From the NCBI GenBank assembly GCA_041570195.1, contig JBFFWQ010000014.1:1-64000 (forward strand): a DNA stretch of 64,000 nucleotides, written 5' to 3'. The notes under the pieces are model-generated. The model saw nothing but the letters and a program-made list of their open reading frames with translations. It did not search any database and had not been told where the DNA came from. Shown here in pieces: positions 43,349 through 52,790 of the stretch. Position numbers and translations under genes: made by a program. This DNA is from UBA11865 sp041570195 (GTDB lineage Bacteria > Chloroflexota > Anaerolineae > Promineifilales > Promineifilaceae). Position 1 is the stretch's first letter. Every line of letters starts with the position of its first letter.

Positions 43349-44104
43349 CTACAACTCGTCTGGCGTCATGGGCACAGCGTACATGATGTCGTCACCGTAA
43401 GACTGGTCGATCATATGCCCTGGTGGAACAACCAAGATCTCCTCTACAGGCCATCGACCATCTAGAAGCATTTTAAGCAGGCGTCGGTTGCCGTTCTTGC
43501 GCTCATACAGCCAACCTTCGCGCTGGGCTTTCTCCTCGGCCTTGGTTGCAAAGCTCTCGGTATCACCTTGTCCGGTATCGATGAAGACAGCACGCGTATA
43601 GTGTTGTGACCATTTGCGCATCTCATCCATCAACATGTCGGCCGCGGCTTGGCCGTATTTGACCACGTATTCCTCGTATTGAGACTCTGTATCTTCGATG
43701 CCGGCCGCGCCAAGAGCCACAGACGCGCCGGGTTCGGCTCGCTCCATGTAATCAACGCTGTACCAGTAAGTGCCGGGATGGCGATCGAATTCTTTCTGAT
43801 ATCGTTCGTGAGATCCCAAATACAATGTGATGCAGTCATGGGCTCGCGGGATCACCAGGGGGGTATGGCGCGTGGCTAAGCCTACAGTTGAGCGGCCGCA
43901 CATGCCGTAAGCTAGTAGAATAGCCTCGAATTCGCCGGGCTCAACGGCGTCGATCTGATCTTGCAGCACGCCGCGCAGATTCTTCGGCCGGTTGTGCAGC
44001 CCTTGCTTGAACAGCCGGACCGTGATGGTCTGTTGCGTCTCGCCGGCGATGCCGTAAATGCTGCGAGCAAGCGCTTCACAAGTAAGGACGACGAATTTCT
44101 TCAT
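43349..44104 (-). CDS. DUF1638 family protein
   Basis: A 251-residue protein matching DUF1638: an N-terminal strand FVVLTCEALARS, then IDAVEPGEFEAILLAYGMCGRSTVGL, RAHDCITLYLGS, and a later VFIDTGQGDTE. Conserved cysteines (CEA, YGMCG, HDCI) could bind metal or a cofactor. In methanogens and other organisms the family lies near corrinoid and methyltransferase genes; no such gene is in this window. It converges on the PAC2 gene and is divergent from xylA, 210 bp away. Function unknown. Confidence 0.85.
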   Translation of the reverse strand: MKKFVVLTCEALARSIYGIAGETQQTITVRLFKQGLHNRPKNLRGVLQDQIDAVEPGEFEAILLAYGMCGRSTVGLATRHTPLVIPRAHDCITLYLGSHERYQKEFDRHPGTYWYSVDYMERAEPGASVALGAAGIEDTESQYEEYVVKYGQAAADMLMDEMRKWSQHYTRAVFIDTGQGDTESFATKAEEKAQREGWLYERKNGNRRLLKMLLDGRWPVEEILVVPPGHMIDQSYGDDIMYAVPMTPDEL

Positions 44105-44314
44105 ATAGAATATTCCTGTCTACAGCAAGAGCCGCCATGAGCACCTTACCGCTTGGTAATGGAGTTGAATAATACTGCCGATTGCTCAATTGATCATCCC
44201 GTGAACTGAAGGATCAAATGCCTCTTGCGGCCTCGCCGCATGCTCTAAGTATGCAAGTGGTAAATTGAGTTTAACCTCTATAATTGTGGTACATTCCTTG
44301 AGGAGAGGAAACCC

Positions 44315-45484
44315 ATGGTAGACACATTTATGCCAAAAGCAAAGCATAAGTTCACCTTCGGACTATGGACGGTGGGCAACATCGGCCGTGATCCATTCGG
44401 CGAACCGGTACGTCGGCCGATGGGCCCGGTTGAACTCGTTCATCTGCTAGCCGAAGTTGGTGCCTATGGCGTGAACTTCCACGACGACGATTTGGTGCCG
44501 ATCACCGCCAGCGCGGCCGAGCAAGCGCGGATCGTAAAACGTTTCAGAAATGCACTTGAGAGCACTGGCCTGGTTGTGCCCATGGCCACGACCAATCTTT
44601 TTGGCGATCCGGCCTTTAAGGATGGCGCCTTCACTGCCAACGATCCGAAGGTGCGGGCGTATGCGCTACAAAAGACGATGCGGGCCATCGACCTTGGGGT
44701 AGAACTCGGCGCATCCGTTTACGTGTTCTGGGGCGGGCGAGAGGGGACTGAGACCGACGCCGGAAAAAGTCCGGTCGATAGCCTGAAACGTTTCCGCGAA
44801 GCTCTGAACTTCTTGTGCGAATATGCGCGAGATAATGCGTACGATCTCAAGTTCGCTCTGGAAGCCAAGCCAAATGAGCCGCGGGGTGACATTTACCTGC
44901 CCACAACTGGGGCCATGTTAGGCTTCATTGAAACGCTGGACCATCCAGAGATGGTTGGCGTGAACCCCGAGGTAGCCCACGAACATATGGCCGGCCTCAA
45001 TTTTACCCACGCCGTAGCCCAGGCCTGGGAAGCGGGCAAACTGTTTCATATCGACCTTAATGACCAGGCGTTTGGGCGCTACGATCAGGATTTCCGCTTT
45101 GCCGCCATTAATCTGAAGAGCGCCTTCTTTTTGGTCAAATTCCTGGAAGATGTTGAATATGCCGGAAACCGTCACTTCGACGCCCACGCCTACCGGTCAG
45201 AGAACTACGAAGGCGTGAAGGATTTCGCGCGGGGTTGCATGCGCACTTATCTGATCTTGAAAGAGAAGGCCGTTCAGTGGAACGCCGATGCAGAGATCCA
45301 GAGTCTGTTAGCCGAGATAAATGCCGATGACGGGGCGACAGACGATCATAAAGGCGCCTACACTAGTCGGAAGGCCGAACAACTCAAAGTAGCCGAATTT
45401 GACCGCGCTGCCTTAGGCGCTCGGTCACTCCCTTACGAGAAGCTAGATCAGCTGACGGTCGAACTGCTGCTAGGAGTACGTTAG
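44315..45484 (+). CDS. xylA: xylose isomerase (class I, actinobacterial type)
   Basis: A 389-residue TIM-barrel isomerase of the shorter actinobacterial class. Catalytic H56 and D59 sit in NFHDDDLVP. The Glu/Lys pair is in FALEAKPNEPRGD, metal-site His/Asp in the segment LFHIDLNDQ, and the C-terminal DYEGVKDFA-like SENYEGVKDFARGC. It converts D-xylose to D-xylulose (and glucose to fructose) in the cytosol with Mg2+ or Mn2+. GAGGAGAGG lies just upstream of the ATG, and a TATAAT at 44279-44284 may be the -10 box, though without a good -35. No xylulokinase is adjacent. Confidence 0.95.
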   Translation: MVDTFMPKAKHKFTFGLWTVGNIGRDPFGEPVRRPMGPVELVHLLAEVGAYGVNFHDDDLVPITASAAEQARIVKRFRNALESTGLVVPMATTNLFGDPAFKDGAFTANDPKVRAYALQKTMRAIDLGVELGASVYVFWGGREGTETDAGKSPVDSLKRFREALNFLCEYARDNAYDLKFALEAKPNEPRGDIYLPTTGAMLGFIETLDHPEMVGVNPEVAHEHMAGLNFTHAVAQAWEAGKLFHIDLNDQAFGRYDQDFRFAAINLKSAFFLVKFLEDVEYAGNRHFDAHAYRSENYEGVKDFARGCMRTYLILKEKAVQWNADAEIQSLLAEINADDGATDDHKGAYTSRKAEQLKVAEFDRAALGARSLPYEKLDQLTVELLLGVR

Positions 45485-45597
45485 CACATAGAACGGACAG
45501 CGAATGTCACCACGTTCTTTAGCTCTACTGGCCATTCCCACCGCTGACTGGCTCATCGGCTGTTTCGAGTTGACACAGCCAATACCGCGCATCTTCC

Positions 45598-46584
45598 CTA
45601 GATGCGCAATTCTATCACGTCGCCATCTTCGAGAACATGGTCGCGGCTTACCACCTGACCATCAAAGAGGCCGCTACCCCATATTCGCGCTGACTTCAAG
45701 TTCCGATAGAAATCGCGATGCACCTTGCGCGCGAATTCTTCCACCGTGTCACCCCTTCGCATGACAAATGGGGCTTCCATATCTGGCTCTTTGCCTGGCG
45801 GTTTGGCATAGACGCGAATGATCTGCAAGTGATCGAACACGGTTCGCTTAAACCGTTCCATATGCCGGCCGGTCACCGCCGAAAAGGGTAATAAGGGCCA
45901 CTTATGTTCCAGAAGTTCACACAAGACTTCAAAGTCTTCTTCGTCTTCGGCATTGTCGACCTTATTGGCGATGACAAACAGCGGCTTGAGGATCAAAGGC
46001 TGGCCGGGAATAGCCGGATCAGACCACCTTTCGGGTGCGATACGACTCTCAAGCAACAAGGCCATCGAATTCTCCAGTTGCTCGATTGGGAAGCCCTGCA
46101 AGTCGACGACTAATAACAGTAGATCGGCTCGCCTGATGAGATCCAGAAGATCGGGCTCAACGTAGTCGCGATCTAGCGGTGGGGTGTCGATGAGCTGAAT
46201 TTGAGCCCCGTCCAATTCCATCATGCCTGGCATTGGCCTCCAGGTTGTGTAAGGTGATGGGGCTACCTCAGGTGAGGCGTTGGTCAGGGCAGTCACCAAT
46301 GCGGATTTACCGACGTTGCTAGGGCCGATTACAGCCACTTGGGCTGCGCCCTCTTTGTCTATGTGGAATGCGGATACGTGCCGGCTGGCGCCCTTCTGTG
46401 TTTCGGCCGATTCCTTGAGTTTGGATAGACGGCGCCGAAGATCAGCTCGCAATTTGTCGGTGCCCTTGTGCTTGGGCACAGTACTGATCAATTCTTCCAG
46501 GGCGGTTATTCTCTCAGAAGCTGTTGTCGCGGCTCGATAGCACTCCTCGGCCTCATAATACTCCGCTGGTAGATTGGTAGGCAT
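45598..46584 (-). CDS. DRG/Obg-like GTPase with TGS domain
   Basis: A 328-residue protein: N-terminal helical part (1-75), a G domain (about 80-245) with G1 GPSNVGKS, G3 DTPP and G4 NKVD, and a C-terminal TGS domain (about 260-328) ending DHVLEDGDVIELRI. The G3 motif has Pro in place of the common Gly, giving DTPP as in DRG proteins. DRG relatives bind ribosomes or RNA and regulate translation or growth. It is 18 bp downstream of the PPC lipoprotein gene in the same direction. Cytosolic. Confidence 0.9.
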   Translation of the reverse strand: MPTNLPAEYYEAEECYRAATTASERITALEELISTVPKHKGTDKLRADLRRRLSKLKESAETQKGASRHVSAFHIDKEGAAQVAVIGPSNVGKSALVTALTNASPEVAPSPYTTWRPMPGMMELDGAQIQLIDTPPLDRDYVEPDLLDLIRRADLLLLVVDLQGFPIEQLENSMALLLESRIAPERWSDPAIPGQPLILKPLFVIANKVDNAEDEEDFEVLCELLEHKWPLLPFSAVTGRHMERFKRTVFDHLQIIRVYAKPPGKEPDMEAPFVMRRGDTVEEFARKVHRDFYRNLKSARIWGSGLFDGQVVSRDHVLEDGDVIELRI

Positions 46585-46602
46585 GCTTGGTTTGTGAGAG
46601 CC

Positions 46603-48048
46603 TCATGGGGCTTGCTCGATCACGATCGAATAATTAAGCTGTTCCAAGTCATATTCGCCGATTCCTATCGTGTAAAGGCCTGTCGCGCTCAGGGGATAAG
46701 GTTTGTTATCTTCAATATCATCCTCAACTTCTTGCCCTTCATGATTATTCAGGAATAGTCGCAAGTTGCCTTGCGTGATTGCCGTAACGCGAAAACTCAC
46801 AATTTCGCCGGCGGTGCCGCTAAAATTCCACAGATGCTGTTCTTCGTCCGGCACCGTTCCTTGTTGTTCTTGACCATAACGAAGATTACCCTGGAAGGAA
46901 ACGAAGGGCAGAGCGGAGTCGTCCTGTAATAGAAGCGCATAGCTACCGGACGTTCCGCCAACTGAATTAATCTTTAGTGTGTACACTCCAGAACTGGGAA
47001 GGTCAGGCTTGTCGATTGTCTCGATTTGACCGCTGCCACCTGCATCGGAAGACACAACGCTTTCCTCATCAGGGTCAAATAGCTCAAGCGCGACGTCCAG
47101 ATCACTATCCGGAGCGACGCTTAATACTATGCTCCAATCCCTGGCAGCGTAGAATTGCCACTCTTGAACGGAACTCCGGCCAACGGTGCGCTTACTCAGA
47201 TCATCATAGTCGACAACAATGGGGTCGCCTGTGTCGATAGTGGGCGTTGGAGACGGCGTTGAACCGCCTGAGGAAGTGGAAGTGGACGTGGGCGTTGGTG
47301 TACGCCGAGCTAGTGTCGCGGTCCCTGTTGGCGTCATCGAAGGCGTCACGGTGGGCGTGAACGTCGGGAAAGGCGTCACCGTCGCGATCACTGTCGCTGA
47401 GACCATCGACGTGGGTGTTGCCAGTGCGCCTGGCGTGGGTGTACCCGATAACGTAGGTGTCGCCGCAGGGATCGCGCTTGTAGTCACGCCTGAGTCTGTC
47501 GTCGCCGTCATCACCGAGGTCGTCGCGATATCGCCGACCGCCGCTCCACTCGATGCTGGCGCGGCCCGACTCGGCGTTATCAGCAAGGAAGCTACTAATG
47601 GATTGGGTGACAGGATATTGGTTAGTTGCAAATACCAGATCGTCTGGGCTGGTGCACGTCGGCCACAACCAACTGGTCCATCCCATTTCTGCCAATTTCC
47701 TTCCACTTCAAGCGCCTGGCCGGGTGGGACTAAGTCACGCAAGGCACTGTCGAAGCCCGCAACCATGATCTCGATATTGTCATCGCTTAACACCCATGTT
47801 GCCGGAGACAAATGGGTTTCATCCGCGCAAACAGGCAGCGGCAGCGGTCGATAATCGCCGGAGAGGAGCAAGGTCTCCCCCTCATAGGCGACAGGATTGC
47901 GGGCCAGCGTTAGCAGAGAAATGTCCGCCGCCAGGTTGGGCCGTTCTATGACGGCTGCTGAAACAGGAGTGCTTGTTGCCGCCTCCTGCTGACAGCTACC
48001 CAAAATAACCAGGCATAGCGCGCTCAATACCAACCAGGCCACTCTCAT
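46603..48048 (-). CDS. lipoprotein with Thr-Pro linker and PPC-like beta domains
   Basis: A 481-residue protein with a lipoprotein signal (LGSC, Cys19), an OB-like N-terminal beta domain (about 35-150), a long Thr-Pro/Gly-Ser linker (about 170-275), and two C-terminal PPC-type (bacterial pre-peptidase) domains. The first includes VQEWQFYAARDWSIVLSVAPDSDLDVALELF. The second includes LRYGQEQQGTVPDEEQHLWNF. PPC domains aid secretion or binding. It would be anchored outside the membrane. A single ATG start, no strong ribosome site. It is followed by the TGS GTPase gene at 18 bp, an odd pairing of surface and cytosolic functions. Confidence 0.85.
   Translation of the reverse strand: MRVAWLVLSALCLVILGSCQQEAATSTPVSAAVIERPNLAADISLLTLARNPVAYEGETLLLSGDYRPLPLPVCADETHLSPATWVLSDDNIEIMVAGFDSALRDLVPPGQALEVEGNWQKWDGPVGCGRRAPAQTIWYLQLTNILSPNPLVASLLITPSRAAPASSGAAVGDIATTSVMTATTDSGVTTSAIPAATPTLSGTPTPGALATPTSMVSATVIATVTPFPTFTPTVTPSMTPTGTATLARRTPTPTSTSTSSGGSTPSPTPTIDTGDPIVVDYDDLSKRTVGRSSVQEWQFYAARDWSIVLSVAPDSDLDVALELFDPDEESVVSSDAGGSGQIETIDKPDLPSSGVYTLKINSVGGTSGSYALLLQDDSALPFVSFQGNLRYGQEQQGTVPDEEQHLWNFSGTAGEIVSFRVTAITQGNLRLFLNNHEGQEVEDDIEDNKPYPLSATGLYTIGIGEYDLEQLNYSIVIEQAP
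47225..47470. repeat. low-complexity Thr/Pro/Ser linker repeats
   Basis: GGCGTT-, GGCGTC- and GTGGGCGTTGG-like units on the plus strand encode the linker of the lipoprotein at 46.6-48.0 kb. The same kind of repeat is seen at 38.1 kb, so cross-alignment or recombination between the two is possible. Confidence 0.7.
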
Positions 48049-48251
48049 CTTCTTGACCTTTTGCAGCGCAGGTATCTCCTCCTGCTATTTATCATACCAG
48101 AAGCCGAGGCCAGCGACGATAGGATGGCCAAAGACAGCACCTTTTTCTAGATTCAGGCGCGAGGCGCTGCACAGCCTGTTGAGGTCGCCTACTGCGCTCC
48201 GACTCAAGCGCACCCCGAAGCCCGAGAGCGCTGTAGAGAATTATCCAATGG

Positions 48252-49259
48252 CTATTGAGTCGATTCCTGAACCTCTGTCACCTCGAGTTCGAGAACTAGA
48301 GTGGCATTGGGAGGAATGAGACCGCCTCCAGCACCTTCCTCGCCAAAAGCCAGTTCGGCCGGAATGATAATCTGGCGCACTCCACCAACATTCATGCCCA
48401 TCAGGCCTTCTTCCCAGCCGGGGATATTCTGGCCGCCGCCAACGATCATCGGGATGGGCTGGCCACGATTCAAGGAGCTGTCGACGAAGCTTCCGTCGTC
48501 CAGCCAGACCGAGAAGTGCATGATCGCCAACTGCCCTTCTTCAAGCGCCGGGCCATCGCCTTGAACCAAGTCGAAGTACTGTAATCCACTGTCGGTAACG
48601 ACATAGTCGGCCGGGTCAACTTCCGCCGGCGACTCAGGCGCGCCCTCCGATATGCTGATGAGTTCCACGTCAAAGATAAGCGTCGAATCAGGCGGAATGC
48701 CCGGCCGACCCGCTTCACCGTAAGCGAGATCACTTGGAATAATGAGCCGGGCTTTATCGCCTACATTTAGCATGGCGATACCCTCATCCCAGCCGGGGAT
48801 GACCATGCCTTGTCCCAGGGCGAAGCTGAATGTTTGCCCTCGATCAACTGAGCTGTCGAATGAATTGCCGTCCTCAAGCCAACCGGTGTAATGAACCTCA
48901 ACTACCTGCCCAGGCGACGCCTGCTCGCCGTCGCCTTGATCTAAAATAGCAAATTGCAGCCCGCTTCCAGTTGTCTCGAAGTCCGACTCACTCAGACCGG
49001 CATATAAATCAAACTCGTCACTCTCAGGCGCTTGAGATTCGCTTTCCAGGTCCGGCTCCGTTTCTTCGGCCGCTTCACTCACAGCTTCACTGTCGCTTTC
49101 CACTTCCGCGTCCTGTTCTTCGGCCGGGACGCCTTCTGCTCTAGCGGTGGCCGTGGCCGCTTCAAGGTCAGGGTCTTGGGCTGGGCCACAAGCCACCAGG
49201 CCCAGCGCCAGCAGGATAATGCCGATAACAATATAGGTCGTCTTCTCTGTGCGTTTCAC
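48252..49259 (-). CDS. lipoprotein with two FKBP-type peptidyl-prolyl isomerase domains
   Basis: A 335-residue protein with a lipoprotein signal (LVAC, Cys24), an acidic Glu/Ala/Ser linker (about 30-85), and two FKBP domains (about 95-195 and 215-330). Both have the VHYTGWLEDGNSFDSS/MHFSVWLDDGSFVDSS pattern and the loop VIPGWDEG/NIPGWEEG typical of active FKBP. It would catalyse prolyl isomerisation of exported proteins outside the membrane. AGGAGC precedes the ATG. It is probably monocistronic, 204 bp from the PPC lipoprotein gene. The two domains are diverged, suggesting an old duplication. Confidence 0.93.
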   Translation of the reverse strand: MKRTEKTTYIVIGIILLALGLVACGPAQDPDLEAATATARAEGVPAEEQDAEVESDSEAVSEAAEETEPDLESESQAPESDEFDLYAGLSESDFETTGSGLQFAILDQGDGEQASPGQVVEVHYTGWLEDGNSFDSSVDRGQTFSFALGQGMVIPGWDEGIAMLNVGDKARLIIPSDLAYGEAGRPGIPPDSTLIFDVELISISEGAPESPAEVDPADYVVTDSGLQYFDLVQGDGPALEEGQLAIMHFSVWLDDGSFVDSSLNRGQPIPMIVGGGQNIPGWEEGLMGMNVGGVRQIIIPAELAFGEEGAGGGLIPPNATLVLELEVTEVQESTQ

Positions 49260-49588
49260 AATCTGCTCCTATCGGTCAATTTGGTGGGCACGCGAACTGC
49301 AGGTCACCCGCCCGTATTAGCCGGCTTGGTCGTGTCTCGTTTCCATCGCTTTGCGACCGGTTCCCGAGTGACGGCTGCCGGACGACGCTTTAGTTTATCG
49401 CGAAAAGCTCAGATTGCTAGACTCCCTTAGTAGCTTTTCACGGAGGTTGTGCCTAGTGACCTCGGTGACGCTCAATTACGACTGCTGGGCGCGGCCATGT
49501 CTAAAGGCGATCGCGACTCTGCGCTGCCCATATATGTGTCCCCGATATGCGTTGTAAGTGTCGAAAATAAACACAAATGCCAGGACTC
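49260..49588. other. intergenic region between divergent genes
   Basis: It holds no recognised gene, RNA or repeat. The rightward promoter at its end is described separately. Confidence 0.4.
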
Positions 49589-49617
49589 TTGTAAGATCTG
49601 TCCATAAACCGTATAAT
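49589..49617 (+). promoter_or_regulatory. sigma-70-type promoter of the Lrp gene
   Basis: TTGTAA (49589-49594), a 17-bp spacer and TATAAT (49612-49617), 38 bp before the ATG at 49656. It probably drives the regulator and possibly the aminotransferase gene. Confidence 0.65.
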
Positions 49618-49655
49618 CTGTTCATACTCATTCACCCTTTGCACTTGGTTTTTTG

Positions 49656-50138
49656 ATGTCCAAGACACTCGATAACAAGGATCGCCAGCTCCTCGGCCAT
49701 CTGCAATCCATGGCGCGGATGACCAATGCAGAATTGGCTCGGCGCGTCGACCTATCGCCCCCAGGCGTGCAGAAGCGCTTGCGCAAGCTTGAGAAAAACG
49801 GGATCGTCGAAGGCTATGTAACCCTGGTTGATCGCGAAGCGCTGGGTTTCGACATGCTTTGTTTCGTGCAAGTGACATTGCAGCGCCACGAATCAGAGGC
49901 GGTCCATCGCTTTCGCGAAATCGTGCAAACGCTGCCCGAAGTCATGGAATGTCACCATATTACGGGGGAATATGATTACTTGCTAAAAGTCATAGTTCGC
50001 AATCGCAAACACCTTGAACAGTTTCTGGTCGAGACTTTGACCCCGATTCCGGGCATGGACAAACTGCGGACCAGCCTGGTTCTGAGCGAGATCAAGAATA
50101 CGACCGAGGTGCCCCTGGGCCTTGGGACAGGTGAGTAA
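49656..50138 (+). CDS. Lrp/AsnC-family transcriptional regulator
   Basis: A 160-residue protein with an N-terminal helix-turn-helix (DNKDRQLLGHLQSMARMTNAELARRVDLSPPGVQKRLRKLEKNGIVEGY) and a C-terminal RAM/AsnC ligand-binding domain (LCFVQVTLQRHES ... MECHHITGEYDYLLKV). Lrp-type proteins sense amino acids as octamers. It precedes the aminotransferase gene by 38 bp in a tyrosine-degradation cluster, so it likely senses tyrosine, phenylalanine or a related amino acid. ATG 49656 is chosen over a TTG one codon earlier; a clear promoter lies upstream. Confidence 0.93.
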   Translation: MSKTLDNKDRQLLGHLQSMARMTNAELARRVDLSPPGVQKRLRKLEKNGIVEGYVTLVDREALGFDMLCFVQVTLQRHESEAVHRFREIVQTLPEVMECHHITGEYDYLLKVIVRNRKHLEQFLVETLTPIPGMDKLRTSLVLSEIKNTTEVPLGLGTGE

Positions 50139-50176
50139 GCGTCGTATTCGATGAGACGACAATAGATCAAAGCTTT

Positions 50177-51409
50177 ATGGCAACTATTTACTCGGCGACC
50201 ATGCCATCATTGACTTCACCGGTAATCACCTTGGCTACCTGGGCCGAGGGTATGAATCGCTCCGTCCTGCGTGAGATGATCGCCACTGTCTCCCGACCAG
50301 GTGTCCTCTCCTTTGCCGGCGGATTGCCGGCGCCGGAGCTATTCCCTGCTCGCGAATATGCTGCGGCCACTCAGAGAGTTTTAGCGGACGATCCTCGGGC
50401 ACTACAATACGGGCCGCCGTTTCCGCCGCTCAAAAAGCATATCGTTCGACTCATGGCCGAACGGGGCGTTCATTGTGTGGAGAATCAAATCTTCCTAACC
50501 ACAGGAGCGCAGCAAGCACTCAACGTCGTCGCCCACTTGCTCCTAGATCACGGCAGCTGCGTGGCCCTGGAACGACTCATCTATACGGGCATTCGACAAG
50601 CGATCATGCCATTTCAGCCCGACGTACTTGCGTTGCCGACAGACCTGGAAGAAGGACTGGCAGTGGACGTCCTGGAACAGTATCTACGGGCCGGAAAACG
50701 GCCAGCTTTTCTTTACGCCATCCCTGAGGCGCATAATCCACTAGGCGTCAGCCTGGGCCAGTCACGTAGGCAGGCCTTGGTCGAACTGGCCCGGCGTTAT
50801 GCATTCCCAATCGTCGAAGATGATCCCTATGGCTTCTTGTGCTTTGGCGATCGGCCGGCGCCGCCGATGCGGGCGCTGGATGACCAGTGGGTATTTCACG
50901 TAGGTTCGTTTTCCAAGATCCTCGCCCCGGCCCTGCGCCTTGGCTGGCTCGTCGCACCCGAGGAACTGGTGTCCAAACTAACGGTGATCAAAGAGGCCTT
51001 CGATCTAGAATCATCTGCGCTGACACAACGTTCGGTTTCTGCCTACTTGGACACCGGCCATCTGCCTGGTCATCTCAATATGCTGCGGCGCGAGTACCGC
51101 ATGCGCCGCGACGCCATGCTGGATGCAATGGACAAGCATTTCCCACCAACCGCGCGCTGGACAAAACCGTCTGGCGGCATGTTCATTTGGGTGGAAATGC
51201 CGCCTCACGTGAACGCAACGGTCGTGTTGAAGCGGGCAGTCGACGAAGAGCGCGTAGCCTTCATCCCTGGTAATGCCTTTGGCGCTAATTCTGACCCACT
51301 AGCGAACCAGGCCCAGAACTGCCTGCGGTTGAGCTTCGCCAATTGCGCGCCAGACGACATCGGCGAAGGTATCGGCCGTCTTGGCCGACTATTGCATAGC
51401 TATAGCTAA
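50177..51409 (+). CDS. PLP-dependent aminotransferase (LysN/MocR class I-type)
   Basis: A 410-residue fold-type I aminotransferase with FAGGLPAPELFP, the PLP-binding Asn/Asp/Tyr region in YAIPEAHNPLGVSL and VEDDPYGFL, and the Schiff-base Lys in VGSFSKILAPALRLGW. It has no N-terminal HTH, so it is an enzyme and not MocR. Related enzymes use 2-aminoadipate, aromatic or branched amino acids. Here it is likely the tyrosine/aromatic aminotransferase that feeds 4-hydroxyphenylpyruvate to the next gene's product. It lies 38 bp after the Lrp gene, and 190 bp before the dioxygenase gene. Confidence 0.92.
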   Translation: MATIYSATMPSLTSPVITLATWAEGMNRSVLREMIATVSRPGVLSFAGGLPAPELFPAREYAAATQRVLADDPRALQYGPPFPPLKKHIVRLMAERGVHCVENQIFLTTGAQQALNVVAHLLLDHGSCVALERLIYTGIRQAIMPFQPDVLALPTDLEEGLAVDVLEQYLRAGKRPAFLYAIPEAHNPLGVSLGQSRRQALVELARRYAFPIVEDDPYGFLCFGDRPAPPMRALDDQWVFHVGSFSKILAPALRLGWLVAPEELVSKLTVIKEAFDLESSALTQRSVSAYLDTGHLPGHLNMLRREYRMRRDAMLDAMDKHFPPTARWTKPSGGMFIWVEMPPHVNATVVLKRAVDEERVAFIPGNAFGANSDPLANQAQNCLRLSFANCAPDDIGEGIGRLGRLLHSYS

Positions 51410-51599
51410 AACTGCTCAAGCTACAACTCTGTCCTCTCCACTACTGAATGGATCGAGGTAGAGATTAGAATGTATGTCATGGCCAACGCCAACGGACGAT
51501 GAAGGCGAGTAGCATTCCGGCTCAACGCTCGCGTTCAAAGAGTGATAACGGCGGCTTGCCGGTGAACAATAGCTGAAGACCACTGAAGAAGGAGAACAG

Positions 51600-52709
51600 A
51601 TGACGGACTTTCTACCCATCAAAGGCGTGGACCACATCGAATTCTACGTTGGAAATGCTAAACAGGCCGCGCACTATTACCGAAGCGCATTTGGTTTCGC
51701 CAACACGGCGTACAGCGGCCTGGAAACTGGGGAGCGCCAGCGGGCTTCCTATGTCATGGAGCAGGGCAAGATCCGCCTGGTGCTGTCGACCGCTCTGAGC
51801 CCGGATCACCCAATATCGCGCCATGTATATTTGCATGGCGATGGCGCGGCCGTCATCGCCCTCTCCGTTCCCAACGCGGCCGATGCCTACCGAGAAGCCA
51901 CGACCCGCGGCGCCACCGGCACTATACCCCCGACGCAAGTCGAAGACGAGCGTGGTGTGCTGCGCTTCTCTGCCATCAGAGCCTACGGTGACACGCTGAT
52001 CAAGTTCGTCGATCGGAGCGAATATGGCGGATCCTTCGCGCCAGGATACGCTACCCGCCGGTCTTCCGCTAGCAGCAGCGGCAATGGCCGGCATGCTGGC
52101 TACGGCCTGGCCCATATCGATCACATTGTCGGCAATGTAGAACTGGGTGCGATGAATCGCTGGGTGGACTTCTTCGCCAACTCGATGGGTTTCAGCCAGA
52201 TGGTCCATTTTGACGACAGCGACATCTCCACTGAGTACTCGGCTCTCATGTCAAAGGTCATGCAAGATGGCACCGGCAAAGTGAAGTTCCCGATCAACGA
52301 ACCGGCTGAGGGTAAGCGGAAGTCTCAGATCCAGGAGTATCTAGACTACTATTTCGGCCCGGGTGTACAGCACTTGGCCCTGTCAACCGGCGACATCATC
52401 GAGACTGTTCTGAAACTTCAGAAAAGCGGCGTCGAGTTCCTTTATGTGCCGACTACCTACTACGAAGAGTTGGAGTCCCGGGTGGGCAAAATCAATGAGC
52501 CGATCGATAAGCTGGCCGAACTCGGTATATTGGTCGATCGCGACGATGATGGCTACTTGTTGCAGATCTTCACCAAGCCGGTCGAAGACCGGCCAACTTT
52601 GTTCTTTGAGATCATCGAACGGCATGGTTCACGCGGTTTCGGTAAAGGCAATTTTAAAGCGCTGTTCGAGTCCATTGAACGCGAGCAAGCCCGTCGCGGG
52701 AATTTGTAG
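51600..52709 (+). CDS. hppD: 4-hydroxyphenylpyruvate dioxygenase
   Basis: A 369-residue two-domain VOC dioxygenase. The iron ligands fit H175 (HIDHIVGN), H258 (GVQHLALST) and E337 (LFFEIIER). The C-terminal GFGKGNFKALFESIEREQ is typical of HPPD. It converts 4-hydroxyphenylpyruvate with O2 to homogentisate, the key step of tyrosine breakdown, in the cytosol. GAAGGAGAACAG precedes the ATG. It is followed after 81 bp by the homogentisate dioxygenase gene, which supports the assignment. Confidence 0.96.
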   Translation: MTDFLPIKGVDHIEFYVGNAKQAAHYYRSAFGFANTAYSGLETGERQRASYVMEQGKIRLVLSTALSPDHPISRHVYLHGDGAAVIALSVPNAADAYREATTRGATGTIPPTQVEDERGVLRFSAIRAYGDTLIKFVDRSEYGGSFAPGYATRRSSASSSGNGRHAGYGLAHIDHIVGNVELGAMNRWVDFFANSMGFSQMVHFDDSDISTEYSALMSKVMQDGTGKVKFPINEPAEGKRKSQIQEYLDYYFGPGVQHLALSTGDIIETVLKLQKSGVEFLYVPTTYYEELESRVGKINEPIDKLAELGILVDRDDDGYLLQIFTKPVEDRPTLFFEIIERHGSRGFGKGNFKALFESIEREQARRGNL

Positions 52710-52790
52710 TGCGCCCAGGCTAGATTGCCTGGCGTGAACCGGTAAAGTTGCTGCCAGATCGATTTCTCAATTAAATGCGAAGCGGGAGGA